Positions 53,580 through 63,480 of a DNA stretch of 64,000 bases are shown here, piece by piece (position 1 is the stretch's first letter; the number at the start of each line of letters is the position of its first letter). The notes under the pieces were generated by a model, which was not told the origin of the DNA, did no database searches, and saw nothing but the letters and a program-made list of their open reading frames with translations. The translations under genes were made by a program, and so were the position numbers. This stretch comes from Elephas maximus indicus (taxonomy: Eukaryota; Chordata; Mammalia; Proboscidea; Elephantidae), in the NCBI RefSeq assembly GCF_024166365.1, contig NC_064834.1, positions 71,750,001 to 71,814,000 of the forward strand, in the 5' to 3' direction.

Positions 53580-53654
53580 TGGGCCCTCCCCCAGGACTTC
53601 ATGAATCAGAAGCTCCAGGCGGGACCAGGCATTGTATTTCTGACAAGTACCTCC
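53580..53654 (+). mobile_element. hAT-Charlie fragment leading into the minisatellite
   Basis: 'ctgggccctcccccaggac', 'tcatgaatcagaagctccag', 'ggcattgtatttctgac' resemble the middle of a MER5/MER20-class element. Confidence 0.55.
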
Positions 53655-53832
53655 CACCCCAGTTAAGCCCACCCCAGGTGACCCAACCCCAAGTGATCTC
53701 ACCCTGGATGATTCTCCCAGGTGATCACCCCAGGTGATTCCACCCCAGTGAATCCACCTCAGGTGATCTTACTTCAGGTGACTCTCCCAGTTTATCCGCC
53801 CCCCAGGTGATTCTGCCCCAGGTGATTCTAAT
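53655..53832 (+). repeat. ~15-bp minisatellite, unit ACCCCAGGTGATTCC
   Basis: About eleven diverged units such as 'accccaggtgaccca', 'accccaagtgatctc', 'accccaggtgattcc', 'acctcaggtgatctt', ending in 'ccccaggtgattctaatgt', which is the normal end sequence of a hAT MER element. The array therefore appears to have grown by duplication of the element's own 'ccaggtgattc' motif. Confidence 0.88.
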
Positions 53833-53944
53833 GTACCCACTGGTTTTGAAAACTATTACCTTAGGAATTTGCCCAAAAGATTGGCTCTTCCCAGACTTGC
53901 CAAACAGGTCCAAGTTTCTGAGGTAACCCACAACCCCATTCAAC

Positions 53945-54070
53945 CAACATGGCATTCATTCTTTCCATCAACAAATAATATATCAGTGCCTACTTGGCCC
54001 CATGCACTGACCTCTGAAGAAACAAAAAGGAGCAAAATGAAAGCACAAGTTGGCCGTGTTTTATAACCAG
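53945..54070 (-). mobile_element. L2 LINE 3' end, antisense
   Basis: 'cattctttccatcaacaaat', 'atcagtgcctacttggccc', 'gaaacaaaaaggagc' resemble L2 in reverse. Confidence 0.45.
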
Positions 54071-54829
54071 TGTGGAGGTTGGAAAAAGACTGAGAGGAAA
54101 GGGGGCGGAGAAGGAAGAATTGGAGAGGTGACTTTTCCTAATACAATGGGGACAATGAAATAAGGTGAGTTAGTCAGGCATCTATTTGGAAATACCCAGG
54201 GAGGTCTGCCCACAGGGACAGCATGAGTGCTTCCCTTCCCACACCACCCCTGCCCCACTCATTTCTGAAGAGGTTAAACAATTTGTTTTGTCTTTTGAAA
54301 AAAAGGGGTGTAGAAATCCATGGAGGGGGGTAAATGTAAATAGCCGTTAGCCAGCTGAGAAGTTTCCAGCAAAGATAAAGGCCAAAACCAGAGTGCAGAC
54401 GAGGATCTAGAGGAGGTGATGATGGAGGTTAACCTGTAAGGAGCCTGCCCGCTGGGTTGTGAGGGTGAGGCCCAAGATGCAGGCGGCAAGAGCCAGGGGA
54501 GAGCTGACTCCTGAGCCACACTCCAAGTCAACGGCTCTGTGAGCGTGGAGCTGGAGGAGGGGGGCCTCAGTAAGAGCAGCATTGTCACCACTGGCTTGCA
54601 TGTCATTCTGCTCTGCTAGACAATGGCTCTGAAGGGCTAGGACTGCTATCATCTCCCCCATGGCTCCCCAGCACCCGGCACAGACCACCTGGCAGGAACC
54701 GCCTGGCCTATGACTCTATAAGACATTTTCTGAGTCCATTTCTTAGAGGGAATCGGGTAAGTTGTATAAAAATCCCAAGCAAGTCAACCTGCGTCCGGGT
54801 GGCAGAGGCGGAAAAGGGAGCTTCCATTC
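54071..54829. other. Unassigned DNA, no gene assigned
   Basis: Two overlapping minus-strand frames (54274-54606, 54407-54688) are Leu/Ser/Pro-rich without a recognisable domain or signal. No gene is called. Confidence 0.4.
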
Positions 54830-54918
54830 TCTGAGAGCCCAGCACTGTGCTAGGAATGGTACATGCATTTCAGCTTTAATCCACAACAACCCTGAAAGGT
54901 AGATGTTACTTCTCAGGA
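54830..54918 (-). mobile_element. MIR SINE, antisense, cut by the chimeric SINE
   Basis: 'gagcccagcactgtgctagg', 'tttaatccacaacaaccctg', 'aaaggtagatgttac'. A possible continuation lies right of the chimeric SINE at about 55530-55560 ('ggctcagagtagctaag'). Confidence 0.7.
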
Positions 54919-55078
54919 CTTGTTGTTAGCTGCCCTGACTCACGCAACCCCATATACAACAGAACAAAGCATTGCCCAGTCCTCCACCATCTTTAGGATC
55001 GTTGGTATGATCAAGTCCATTACTGTGGCCACTGTGTGTTCTGAGTGTCTTCCAACCTAGGGGCTCACCATCCAGCAC

Positions 55079-55253
55079 TACCCAAAAACCAAAAAGCAAA
55101 CCCGCTGCTGTCGAGTTGATTCGGATTCATAACGACCCTATAGGATAGAGTAGAACCGCCCCATACAGTTTCCAAGGAGCACCTGGTAGATTTGAACTGC
55201 TGAAATTTGGTTAACAGCTGTAATTCTTAACCACTATGCAACCAGGGCTTCCC
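55079..55253 (-). mobile_element. AfroSINE nested in the chimeric SINE
   Basis: 'cgctgctgtcgagttgattc', 'ctataggatagagtagaacc', 'gaactgctgaaatttgg', 'gcaaccagggcttcc'. Flanked by TCCAGCAC (55071-55078) and TCCAGCGC (55254-55261). Confidence 0.95.
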
Positions 55254-55323
55254 TCCAGCGCCGTATGGCAGACAGTATTCTGTGGCACTCAACGGGGTTT
55301 TCGTTGGCTAATTTCCGGAAGTG

Positions 55324-55351
55324 AAAAAAAAAAAATTTTTTTTTTTTTTTT
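55324..55351. other. A12T16 insertion inside the chimeric SINE
   Basis: Twelve A then sixteen T between 'ggaagtg' and 'agatcacc'. The equivalent uninterrupted sequence is seen in sister copies near 23023 ('agaagtagatcacc') and 38625 ('agaagtaggtctcc'). Confidence 0.88.
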
Positions 55352-55512
55352 AGATCACCAGACCTTTCTTCCTAGTCTGTCTTAGTATGGAAACTGCTGA
55401 AACCTGTCCACCATGGGTGACCTCGCTGGCATTGGAAATACCAGTGGCATGGCTTCCAGCACCACAGCAACACACAAGCCACCACAGTACACAAACTGGC
55501 AGCCCATGGTGG

Positions 55513-56612
55513 CCCCCTGACTTACGGGGGAGGGAGGAAGGCTCAGAGTAGCTAAGAGTATCGGTCAAGTCGATGTAGCTGGAAGCAGGAATCAAAGAGT
55601 CATTGCTTTCCTACTCCAGTGAAAAACAATTCCAAACTAAGAAAAAGGAAATCTACGATGCGACAAGGACAGAAAACAGCCTAGATGGGTGCAGTCTCGT
55701 CAGCCACCTGAACTGAGAAGCACCAGCAATTATAAACCCGGCCGCACCAGCAGACACAGCTTCTCAGGGCAACGCTGTCTCAGGGATTCCCGAGGACTCC
55801 ACTGTTTATAAGGAAAGCCTCACCTTTTCAACTACAAAGCCTTGGAGAGACAGGACACGTAATGAAAAGGAACACATGAAAGGGGGAGACACATATGCTA
55901 ACCATAATGTGCTATTTCTACTTACAGAAGGAGAAAAAATCGTCTACATTTTTCTAGGGTAAATGTCTCATGATTCTGTTTCAAGATGATGGTAAAGGGC
56001 TACTTGCCTCTGACACAAGCATGTTAAGATCTTAAGAAGGCAAGAACGTAATAACGGAGACATTAAAAAAATATAAAAACCTTCTTTCATTCTTGTTCTT
56101 GTTGGCACTCTCTTTGAAGAGTATTTAAAGTGGCTAAAACACTGAAAAATATGGGCTCCCATATTTGGAATTCCTCTTCTTCTCCCACATAATAGAAAAC
56201 ACTTAAAACTATAAGCGACATTCCGACTTGCCCCCAAGGTTGTCTTGAAAGATTTTCAAGCTCCTGAAATATAATGGATGAAAAAAAGAAATAATCCCGC
56301 TTGTCAAAGAACCTGTTTCTCCATCTCCCCCTCTGTGCATGAAATTGGAGAAACCCCCATTTAGCATTCAGGATACTGGGGTGGTGAAGCTACTTTAAAC
56401 CCCAGCTCGCTGACATAGGCAATGGTGAAAGCCTTTTATTTTTAAATATTTATTTAAATTGCACTCCTGTGTATTGTGGACATTCCTTTCCCCTTATCCC
56501 CTGGTTTATAGCATCTGTCACCTCTTCCATGAAGTCTTCTTTGATGCAGGAGCATTAACGGCAATGAACAGTTAACAGCGGTGGGCTATAAAGGACCAGG
56601 AGACAAATCAGA
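55513..56612. other. Unassigned DNA, no gene seen
   Basis: No nameable element apart from the possible MIR end at its left. Around 56500-56560 'gcatctgtcacctcttcc' is faintly L2-like. No exon recognised. Confidence 0.4.
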
Positions 56613-56765
56613 TGGCGGTTTGGGAGTAGGGTGGCCAGATTTAGCAGATAAAAACACACGATGCCCAGTTCACTTGAATTTCAGATAAATAACAAATAAT
56701 TTTTAGTATAAGTGTGTCCCAAATATCACATGGGATATACTTACACTAAAAAATCACCAGTTTCA
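56613..56765 (+). mobile_element. Palindromic MER-type DNA element
   Basis: 'gggtggccagatttagcag', 'atgcccagttcacttg', 'aatttcagataaataac', followed by a foldback: arms at 56700-56721 and 56731-56753 pair with three mismatches ('agtataagtgtgtccc' / 'gggatatacttacact'). This is a recognised class of ancient palindromic mammalian repeat. The right half is truncated. Confidence 0.7.
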
Positions 56766-56799
56766 ACAGATAAACGGTAACTTTGGCATCGGGTGAGAT

Positions 56800-57640
56800 A
56801 GTACACAATACTGGAGAAGTCAGAACAACTTGACCAAGGCAAAGTCATAGAAGCTTCACAGACACATCTATACTCCCTGAGGGACCGAGTTACCAGATTG
56901 AGAACTGGGGACCGTGGTCTCAGGGGACATCTAACTCAGTTGGCATAACATAGTTTATAAAGAAAATGTTCTACATCTGACTTTGGTGAGTGAGCAGCCA
57001 TCTAAGGTACATCTATTGGTCCCACCCTATCTGGAGCAAGGGAGAATGAAGAAAACTCTAGACACAAGGGAAAGATTTGTTCAAAGGACTAATGGACCAC
57101 AACTACCACAGCCTCCACCAGACTGAATCTAGCACAACTAGATGGTGCCTGGCTACCACCACTAACTGCTCTGATGGGAATCACAACAGAGGGTCCTAGA
57201 CAGAGCTGGAGAAAAATGTAGAACAAAATTCTAACTCACAAAAAAAAAAAAAAAAAAAGACCAGACTTACTGGTCTGACAGAGACTAAAGAAACCCTGAG
57301 AATATGGCCCCCAGACACCTACCCATGAACTCATTACTGAAGTCACTCTTGAGGTTTACCCTTCAGCCAAAGATTAGACAGGCCCATAAAACAAACAATA
57401 ATACACATAGTTCAACCATGTATACAAGGCTAAAGGGGCACACCAGCCGAGGGGCAAGGGCAAGAAGGCAGGAAGAGACAGGAAAGCTGGTAATAGGGGA
57501 ACCCACGGTCAAGAAGGGAGAGTGTTGACAGGTCATGGGGTTGGCAACCAATGTCACAAAACAATATGTGTATTAACTGTTTAGTGAGAAACCAGTTTGC
57601 TCTGTGAACCTTCGTCTGAAGCACAATAAAAAATAAAAAT
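56800..57640 (+). mobile_element. L1 LINE 3' UTR, 5'-truncated
   Basis: Only the 3' UTR is present: 'cttgaccaaggcaaagtcat', 'ctcaggggacatctaactc', 'cagacttactggtctgacag', 'ttcagccaaagattagacag', ending 'gaagcacaataaaaaat'. Homologous to the 3' UTR at 13440-14421. A19 is expanded at 57240. A 74-codon sense frame (57304-57528) matches the end of the longer frame in the other copy. Confidence 0.9.
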
Positions 57641-57904
57641 AATAATCGGTTCCTTCTGCTTACCTTAACTCACTTTCAGAAAGGGGTGACTCCATTTTCC
57701 ACCAGTGACTGCCCCCTGCCCTAGAGCAACAAAGGCTCTAAAGTGCTGGAGAACTTTCTGAACCTAAGAGGAACCAATATCTAGTAGTTGCATGAAGGGT
57801 GTTGGCCAAGCATGCATGCTGATACCACTGAGACATCCTGTTTAAAAGATCCAAAATACCCTGTTCTCCACCCTCTTAGAGAAGTGCAGCTGATGGCATG
57901 CTGG
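57641..57904. other. Unassigned DNA, no gene seen
   Basis: No element or exon recognised. Confidence 0.4.
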
Positions 57905-58075
57905 TCACGTGGGCGTGATTGTCTCATTAAATGCTCTAAACAACCCCCATTGGGACAGGTGAGGAAACAGGCTCAGGCACGGTGACCACTTAGCTTACAC
58001 AGACATTAGCGAATAACATCTGGAATTTGAACTCTGATCATTCTGACTCTAACATGTTTTCCCTTTTCAGTCCTC
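57905..58075 (-). mobile_element. MIR SINE, antisense
   Basis: 'ccccattgggacaggtgagg', 'aaacaggctcaggcacgg', 'tctggaatttgaactctgat', 'cattctgactctaac' follow a MIR in reverse. Confidence 0.75.
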
Positions 58076-59059
58076 ATCAGTGGGGTGTCTGGTGTGGTCA
58101 GGCTCAAAACCCCGAGTCCCCTGGAGCAGGGCTGACCAGGTTCCCCCAGGCCCACCGCACATGAGGTGACTTGGACCGAGAAGCCAGCAGCACCCACCCA
58201 GAGAACATGGCCAGTCCCAGAAGAGCAGGTGGTGCCAGGCCAAGTTTCTCTTCAGGGCCAATGGAACAGGAGGGGTCTATGTGTCTCTCTCTCACTCGGG
58301 TTTTAAATGTCATCAAGAAATGTGCCTGGAGCACTCCAGGGGTGGACACCAGGGACTGGGAGGGGACAGGAAGGGGCCTGGGTAAAGGGACACAGCCAGG
58401 GCCCTGGTCCCCAGGCTCAGCAGGCTCCTGCCAACCTTGGCAAGGACCACAGGAAGGGGAGGAGATTCCAGGGGTCAGAGAGAGGTAAGACATGTCCCTG
58501 TCTCCAGTTCTCACCCACTGTTCTCTGCCAGGACAACCAGGGATCACCTCCCTCCACCCACTCCTCTTCTTCTGCATCTTGGTCCAGAGCCAATGTCCCC
58601 ATTTGGGGTGAAACCATATACTCTTCCAAGGAAATCAACTTTGATTTTCAAATTTAACTGGCATACATTTATGGGTTATGTATTTTAGACTCTCCAAATG
58701 GATTTGTCGAATTTCATCATGTACAAATTCAGATTTTGGAAGGAAATAAGTCTTGCTGGGACCTTTGGGGGCACTCTCCCTTTTATTGTTGGACTTGAAC
58801 AATGGAAGCTGTGGGCCTGAAGCTGATGACAGCCCTTTTGGAACCACATGGACATGAAACTAACTAAAAGAAAAGCAGAACTGAGCGATGGAAAGGGACT
58901 ATGACTTAACATCAGCAAGCCCCTGGATCAAGCCATACCTGAGGCTCACATTTCCCACTTGTCACTACTGAATCAATAAATCCTTGTTGAGTTTTTCAGT
59001 TGCAACCAAAATATCCTCGATTAGTATAAGAAGTTCCTTCAATTTTTCAGTAATGCTTT
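58076..59059. other. Unassigned DNA, no gene assigned
   Basis: GC-richer to about 58600. Overlapping frames of 105-157 codons on both strands (for example minus 58104-58577) reflect low stop-codon density in GC-rich DNA. No domain recognised. Confidence 0.4.
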
Positions 59060-59400
59060 TGTCTTAGTTACCTAGTGCTGTTGTAACACAAATATCACAA
59101 TTGAGTGGCTTTAAACGACAGGAATCTTTCTCACAGCTCAGGAGAGTAGAAATCTAAATTCAGGCCATGGCTCTGGAGGAAATCCATCCTCGTCAGAAGT
59201 CCTGTGAAGTTCTTGACATTCCTTGGTCTCTGGCTTCTCCCTGTGTCTCTGTGTCTATCCTGATCTTTTTATAACTCAGAAGTGGTTAGGTTTAGGATCT
59301 ACCCTATACTGACATCATTAACATAACGGAAGAAAACCCCCTATTTCCAAACAGGGTCGTATTTACAAACGCACAGGTTAGGGTTTCAACACGTATCTTG
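59060..59400 (-). mobile_element. MaLR/MLT1-like LTR remnant, antisense
   Basis: 'tgtcttagttacctagtgc', 'acaattgagtggctttaaac', 'ggcttctccctgtgtctctg', 'ccctatttccaaacaggg', 'gttagggtttcaac' follow a MaLR-type LTR in reverse. Its right part is split or cut by the SINE at 59402. Confidence 0.7.
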
Positions 59401-59401
59401 C

Positions 59402-59561
59402 GGAGCCCTGGTGGAGCAGTGATTAAGAGCTTGGCTGCTAACCAGAAGGTTGGCAGTTCAAATCCATCAGCCACTCTTTGAAAACACTATGGGGCAGTTC
59501 TGATCTGTCTTACTATGAGTCAAAATCAACTTGATGGCATTCAGTTTGGTTTTTGGTTTGG
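59402..59561 (+). mobile_element. AfroSINE in an LTR remnant
   Basis: 'ggagccctggtggagcagtg', 'ggttggcagttcaaatcc', 'atggggcagttctgatctg', 'aaaatcaacttgatggc'. The flanks 'aacacgtatcttg' (left) and 'aacatgagtttgtg' (right) may be a decayed target duplication. Confidence 0.93.
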
Positions 59562-59694
59562 AACATGAGTTTGTGAATATGGAATTAACCAAGGTCTCAG
59601 GTCACATCCTTCATGAATACCGAGATCGATGCTTCTTTCAAGGAATTAGTCACTCTTCGTCTTGTTCTTTACTAATTAACAATTACTCAGTTAT

Positions 59695-60130
59695 GAATGC
59701 TTTCAGCTTTAAGTAACAGAATGCCAACTGAAAATGGCTTAAACCATTAGGCTCCCACATCAATTGGGCTGGAGGTTGGCAGTACCACGGTTGGTCAGGC
59801 GGTTCAAAAATGCCACCAAAGACCCCAGCTCTTTCTTTTTTCCCTGCCATCTTTGCCTGTTAGTGTGTGTCCCCTCATGGTTACAAGATGATTGCTGCAG
59901 CACCAAGCACCACTACATGACAGCATCCTATCCAAGCACGAAGGAAGAGGGTGGAGCAAAAGAGCTTTCCCCTGTTAATGCTCTCTAACTTTTATCAAGG
60001 AGGTAAATCTTCCCCGGAATTGCTCACAAACTCTCCCTCAGGGGCCAAACCGTTCACCAGAAAGGGAGAGTGGGATTTCCATGGAAATTGCAAGGAAGAA
60101 GGGGGAACAACTCTCAGGGAGAAAATGAGC
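59695..60130. mobile_element. Possible ancient repeat, family uncertain
   Basis: 'tttaagtaacagaatgcc', 'aactgaaaatggcttaaacc' and 'caggtggc'-like motifs recall a common old mammalian repeat ('gtaacagaaagcccaactc' class). I cannot fix its limits or name. Frames through it have no domains. Confidence 0.35.
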
Positions 60131-60569
60131 AGGATCAACCACAGAGGCCTCATTACCCTACCTGCGTGCAACCAGGACCAGCACCGGCTTGTTAAGGAGA
60201 AAAAAAACGAGGCAGGTGAATTCCAATTTTACCCAAACCAAGCTCAGCGTTCTTCTTTGCCCTTAAAATAAGATCAGAATGAGCAGAGGGAAAGGCACTG
60301 ATGTGAAAACTATATTTGGATCCCCTAGAGCTGGAAGAGGCAAACATAAGCTGGAGGGTTGGGCCTGGCCTATGTACAACTTCATCTGCCCCTGGCAATG
60401 AACCCTAAATATATAGACCTTTGACAGTCTTCTATTTTAAACAGCAAAATCCACATATATCATCTCCATTCCTTCCTTGCTACAAATTAATTTTTCATGA
60501 TGGAGAAAGAAATGACAGATACATTTTGTTTTAGCAGAACAAGTAAAGGTGATGTCGTGACTCTCCGAG
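60131..60569. other. Unassigned DNA, no gene seen
   Basis: No repeat or exon recognised. Confidence 0.4.
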
Positions 60570-60690
60570 CTAGTATTTCTTAGTTGTGTGGCCTTGGGCA
60601 AACCATTCCTCTTCTCTATGCCTCAGTTTCCTTATTTGTAATATGAAGATATTAACAATATCTCTTATAGGCCAGGGTTAGAGACTGACC
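60570..60690 (+). mobile_element. MIR SINE
   Basis: 'ttagttgtgtggccttgggc', 'atgcctcagtttccttattt' and 'gtaatatgaagatattaac' give a clear MIR core. Confidence 0.88.
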
Positions 60691-60742
60691 CAAGTCAATT
60701 CGGCCATTCCCAATTATTAGGTTCTTTTTGGTAAGTATCAAT

Positions 60743-60765
60743 AAAAAAAAAAAAATTTTTTTTTT
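60743..60765. other. A13T10 insertion with 8-bp flanking duplication
   Basis: Thirteen A followed by ten T, flanked by TATCAATA on the left (from 60737, sharing its last A with the tract) and on the right (to 60772, sharing its first T). This is the cleanest flanking duplication of the three A(n)T(n) blocks. Confidence 0.88.
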
Positions 60766-60772
60766 ATCAATA

Positions 60773-61349
60773 GTGTCCACCGATTTTAGATGTAGATGGA
60801 ACATGGTCTCCTTCCCACAACTTCTCTTCTAGGCAACAAGGAAAGTTAGTTTCAGACTGAATTCTGCCCCAGATGCAGCATTCATTAGCAGCCTGGCGCA
60901 AAAAACAGTCACACAACCTGTTCTACAAACTCGAGGAAGTCCTGGCTCTCTGTCCTTTTAGGAAAAGGTCACTCAAGGTCAACATGACAATATTTGAGCT
61001 TTGGATCGCAGGCAGCAAGAATCCCCAAAGCACCAGCTCGACGTAGATAGTTCAGAATCCGGGCTGCGGGTGTTCATTCCGAAGGGTATGGGCTGTTGAG
61101 TTCCCTCTAGATTCCAATACCGGCTCACCCAGGTGGGAGGTACCATATAATACCGGGGGTCAGTCCACACACACAGAACACATATGTCATCAATGGAAAG
61201 TAATTTCCCTCATCTGTTATGCTATTAACAAAAGCCTCAGGTTGTGACTGGAGATAAGGATTGCTAAAGCCTGCAGAAGCCACCCCTGGAGAGTGCCCTT
61301 TGGAATAACCTCTCCAAGTCCAGCTAATCACCTCCAAATAGAACAATTG
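60773..61349. other. Unassigned DNA, no gene seen
   Basis: No repeat or exon recognised. Confidence 0.4.
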
Positions 61350-61395
61350 ATTGCTCTGAGTTGGAATCGACTCGATGGCATTGGGGTTAGCGTGT
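61350..61395 (+). mobile_element. Short AfroSINE/RTE 3' end
   Basis: 'gctctgagttggaatcgac' and 'tcgatggcattggggttag' correspond to the shared SINE/RTE terminus. No clear target duplication, so it may be a remnant. Confidence 0.7.
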
Positions 61396-61679
61396 AGGTT
61401 ATAACTAACCAGTCCACACACTCTGGGCTGGGCTGAAGTTTTTAAATTATATTACAGACCACAAAGGAGGGTTATTCGATGATGGATAAGAAAGTGCCAA
61501 CACATCAACGGGAAGAAAGGACGGGGGCCCGGGAGGCCCAGAGGCCCTCCTCGCTCTCGTCCTCCCATGTCCACCCTGGAATCTAGTGCAGGTCTTCGTC
61601 TTCATGCTACCTGACTACGTATTGAACACTGGAGTACAGTAAGTCTTCCTAAATAAAACTGGCATTAATTGTATGCTCC
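61396..61679. other. Unassigned DNA, no gene seen
   Basis: No element or exon recognised. G/C-rich around 61520-61570. Confidence 0.4.
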
Positions 61680-62270
61680 TCCTCCTCAGAAACCATCTCA
61701 GGCTCCATTTAGCTTCTTGTTCAAGATTTCCCACAATTGGATCCAGCTGGATCTCCCACTCCCCCACATCAGTCAGAGAACTACCCTGCCTTTGCTCGTT
61801 TTCTTATTTCCTTTACCTACAATGCCTTCGCACGCCCAGACCAGAAGTCTGCCTAGCCTTCAGATACCACCTCCTCTGAGGAGCTCTCCTTGGTCACTCA
61901 GCCCAGGCAGCATTGAGAGCACAGCTTCTCTTAACAACTATGTTCCTCTTCAGGAGACTACTTACTCGCCACCCATTCCTCTCCTCTCCACCCTCCCCAC
62001 AACTCTACCTGAGTGGACTGTTGTTACCTCTGTCCCTAAAGGTGGGAGGGCCCTTCTCATGGTCTCTCTTCCCAGCCCACCTGTCCTACACTGCCTTCTA
62101 AGGGCACAGCTATGTTTGTGCCACACCTTTGTCACAACTGCCATGGCTCCCCGCTGCCTCCTGAATGAAGTTCTAACTCTCTCAAGACACAGCCTTCCGT
62201 ACTAAATTATGAGTATCTTGAGGACAGGGAAATTGGGTCTTCTTTATTTCTCTAGTACTTGCCATAAACA
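61680..62270 (+). mobile_element. L2 LINE 3' fragment, ~590 bp
   Basis: 'tttacctacaatgccttcgc', 'cctctgaggagctctcc', 'gctccccgctgcctcctg', 'gaatgaagttctaactctc', 'tatcttgaggacagggaaat' are L2-like in order. A 178-codon open frame (61669-62205) lies in it. Its Pro/Ser/Leu-rich composition follows from the pyrimidine-rich DNA and I do not call it a gene. Confidence 0.55.
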
Positions 62271-62356
62271 TATGTAAAATACATTGCAAAATGGGTGTCC
62301 TAGAATTCTAGTCTTCAAATATACGAGACCCAAATGTCCACCAGGCATAGAATAAG

Positions 62357-62525
62357 AAAAAAAGAAACCAAACCCGTTGCCATTGAGTTGATTCTGACTC
62401 ATAGCAACCTGAAGGACAGAGTAGAACTGCCCCATAGGGTTTCCAAGGTCCAGCTGGTGGATCTGAACTATTGACCTCTTGATTAGCAGCCGAGCTCTTA
62501 ACCACTGAGCCTCTACGACCCCAAA
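62357..62525 (-). mobile_element. AfroSINE with 12-bp target duplication
   Basis: 'cccgttgccattgagttg', 'ggacagagtagaactgcccc', 'gattagcagccgagctctta', 'gcctctacgaccc'. Flanked by GCATAGAATAAG at 62345-62356 and 62526-62537. Confidence 0.96.
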
Positions 62526-62807
62526 GCATAGAATAAGCTAGAGCAAAAAGAAAAACAGAAATAAGCAATTTAGCAGGTTTTTCCTCATGGTTTTTGTTGC
62601 TGTTAAGTTTTTTTGGAGGGTGGTTATTTATTTTGGGGTTTTTGATGATTTATTTATTCATTAGCTACTGAAATCTTTGCTCAGTCAAAATCTAGTACAG
62701 ACACCCAAAATGTAGGGCCTCTTCATGAAGGCAGGGTGAAGGCATCCTCACTTGGCATCCTTTCCCCCATGCCTTCTGGCAGAAGAGGAACTCCTCCTTG
62801 GCAGTCT

Positions 62808-63010
62808 TTGTTGTTGTTGGAAGGTTGAGTCAATTTTCGACTCATAGTGACCCCATGTGACAGAGTAGAGCTGCCCTGTAGCATTTTCTAGGCTGTAGTT
62901 TTTACAGGGGCAGACTGTGCTGTCTTTCTCCTGTGGAGCTGCTGAGTGAATTCAAACTGCCAACTTTTCAGTTAGCAGCCAAGCACTTAACCATTGTGCC
63001 ACCCGGGCAA
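62808..63010 (-). mobile_element. AfroSINE, long-body subtype, antisense
   Basis: 'tttgttgttgttggaaggtt', 'gagtcaattttcgactcat', 'ggggcagactgtgctgtc', 'gtgaattcaaactgcc', 'gtgccacccgggcaact'. Confidence 0.93.
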
Positions 63011-63139
63011 CTTAGTACTCATAGGTCCCAAGAACTGAAACCCTACACTCCAAAAATAAGTGCCTTATGTGTGAAGACCTTTCTGGACTAAACATAGCAC
63101 ACATTATCTAACAAGTATGATTGCACTTTTAAGGGTAAT

Positions 63140-63292
63140 TAAAAAAGAAAAAACTGTTGAGTCAATTCCGACTCATAGTGACCCTATAGGACAGAGTAGA
63201 ACTGCCCCATAGGATTTCCAAGAAGCAGCTCGTGGATTTTGTTAACCTCTTGTTTAGAGCCAAACTCTCAACCACTGAGCCACCAGGGATCC
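63140..63292 (-). mobile_element. AfroSINE, first of three in one target site
   Basis: 'ctgttgagtcaattccgac', 'ctataggacagagtagaac', 'gccaccagggatcc'. A small deletion removes part of the B-box region. Flanked by TTAAGGGTAAT (63129-63139) and TTAAGAGTAAT (63293-63303). Confidence 0.96.
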
Positions 63293-63303
63293 TTAAGAGT
63301 AAT

Positions 63304-63469
63304 GTTGTCGTTCTTAGGCACCGTCAAGTCGGCTCTGACTCATAGCGACCCTATAGGACAGAGTAGAACTAACTGTCCCATAGGGTTTCCACGGATCGGC
63401 TGGTGGGTTTGAACTGCCAACCATTTGATTAGCAGCCGAACTCGTAACCGCTATGCCATCAGGGCTCCA
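63304..63469 (-). mobile_element. AfroSINE, second of three in one target site
   Basis: 'caccgtcaagtcggctctg', 'gtagaactaactgtcccat' (a 4-bp insertion private to this copy), 'ggtgggtttgaactgccaac', 'gccatcagggctcca'. Flanked by TTAAGAGTAAT (63293-63303) and CTAAAGGTAAT (63470-63480). Confidence 0.96.
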
Positions 63470-63480
63470 CTAAAGGTAAT

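Larger units (their letters stand above)
54919..55512 (-). mobile_element. Chimeric SINE, antisense, with a SINE and an A/T insertion inside
   Basis: The plus strand shows the RTE end ('ttgttgttagctgccctgac', 'acaaagcattgcccagtcc'), linker ('ctaggggctcaccatcc', 'agtattctgtggcac'), AfroSINE segment ('gctaatttccggaagtg'), head ('cctgtccaccatgggtgac', 'attggaaataccagtggc') and 5' boundary 'cccatggtgg'. Subtracting the nested SINE (183 bp with one duplication) and the A/T tract leaves about 380 bp. Confidence 0.85.

Noticed and set aside
54274-54606. Leu/Ser-rich 110-codon minus-strand frame, considered as a processed pseudogene
   Set aside because: I could not match it to any family, and there is no poly(A) tail or target duplication.
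56700-56753. Foldback at 56.7 kb as a new hairpin RNA
   Set aside because: It matches a recognised palindromic class of old mammalian repeat and the arms have drifted (three mismatches in 22), as expected without selection.
58104-58577. 157-codon open frame on the minus strand
   Set aside because: GC-rich DNA with open frames on both strands at once, no recognisable domain, no evidence of exon borders.
61669-62205. 178-codon open frame on the plus strand
   Set aside because: Lies in L2-like pyrimidine-rich sequence. The Pro/Ser/Leu/Thr-rich composition follows the base composition. No domain, signal or splice context.
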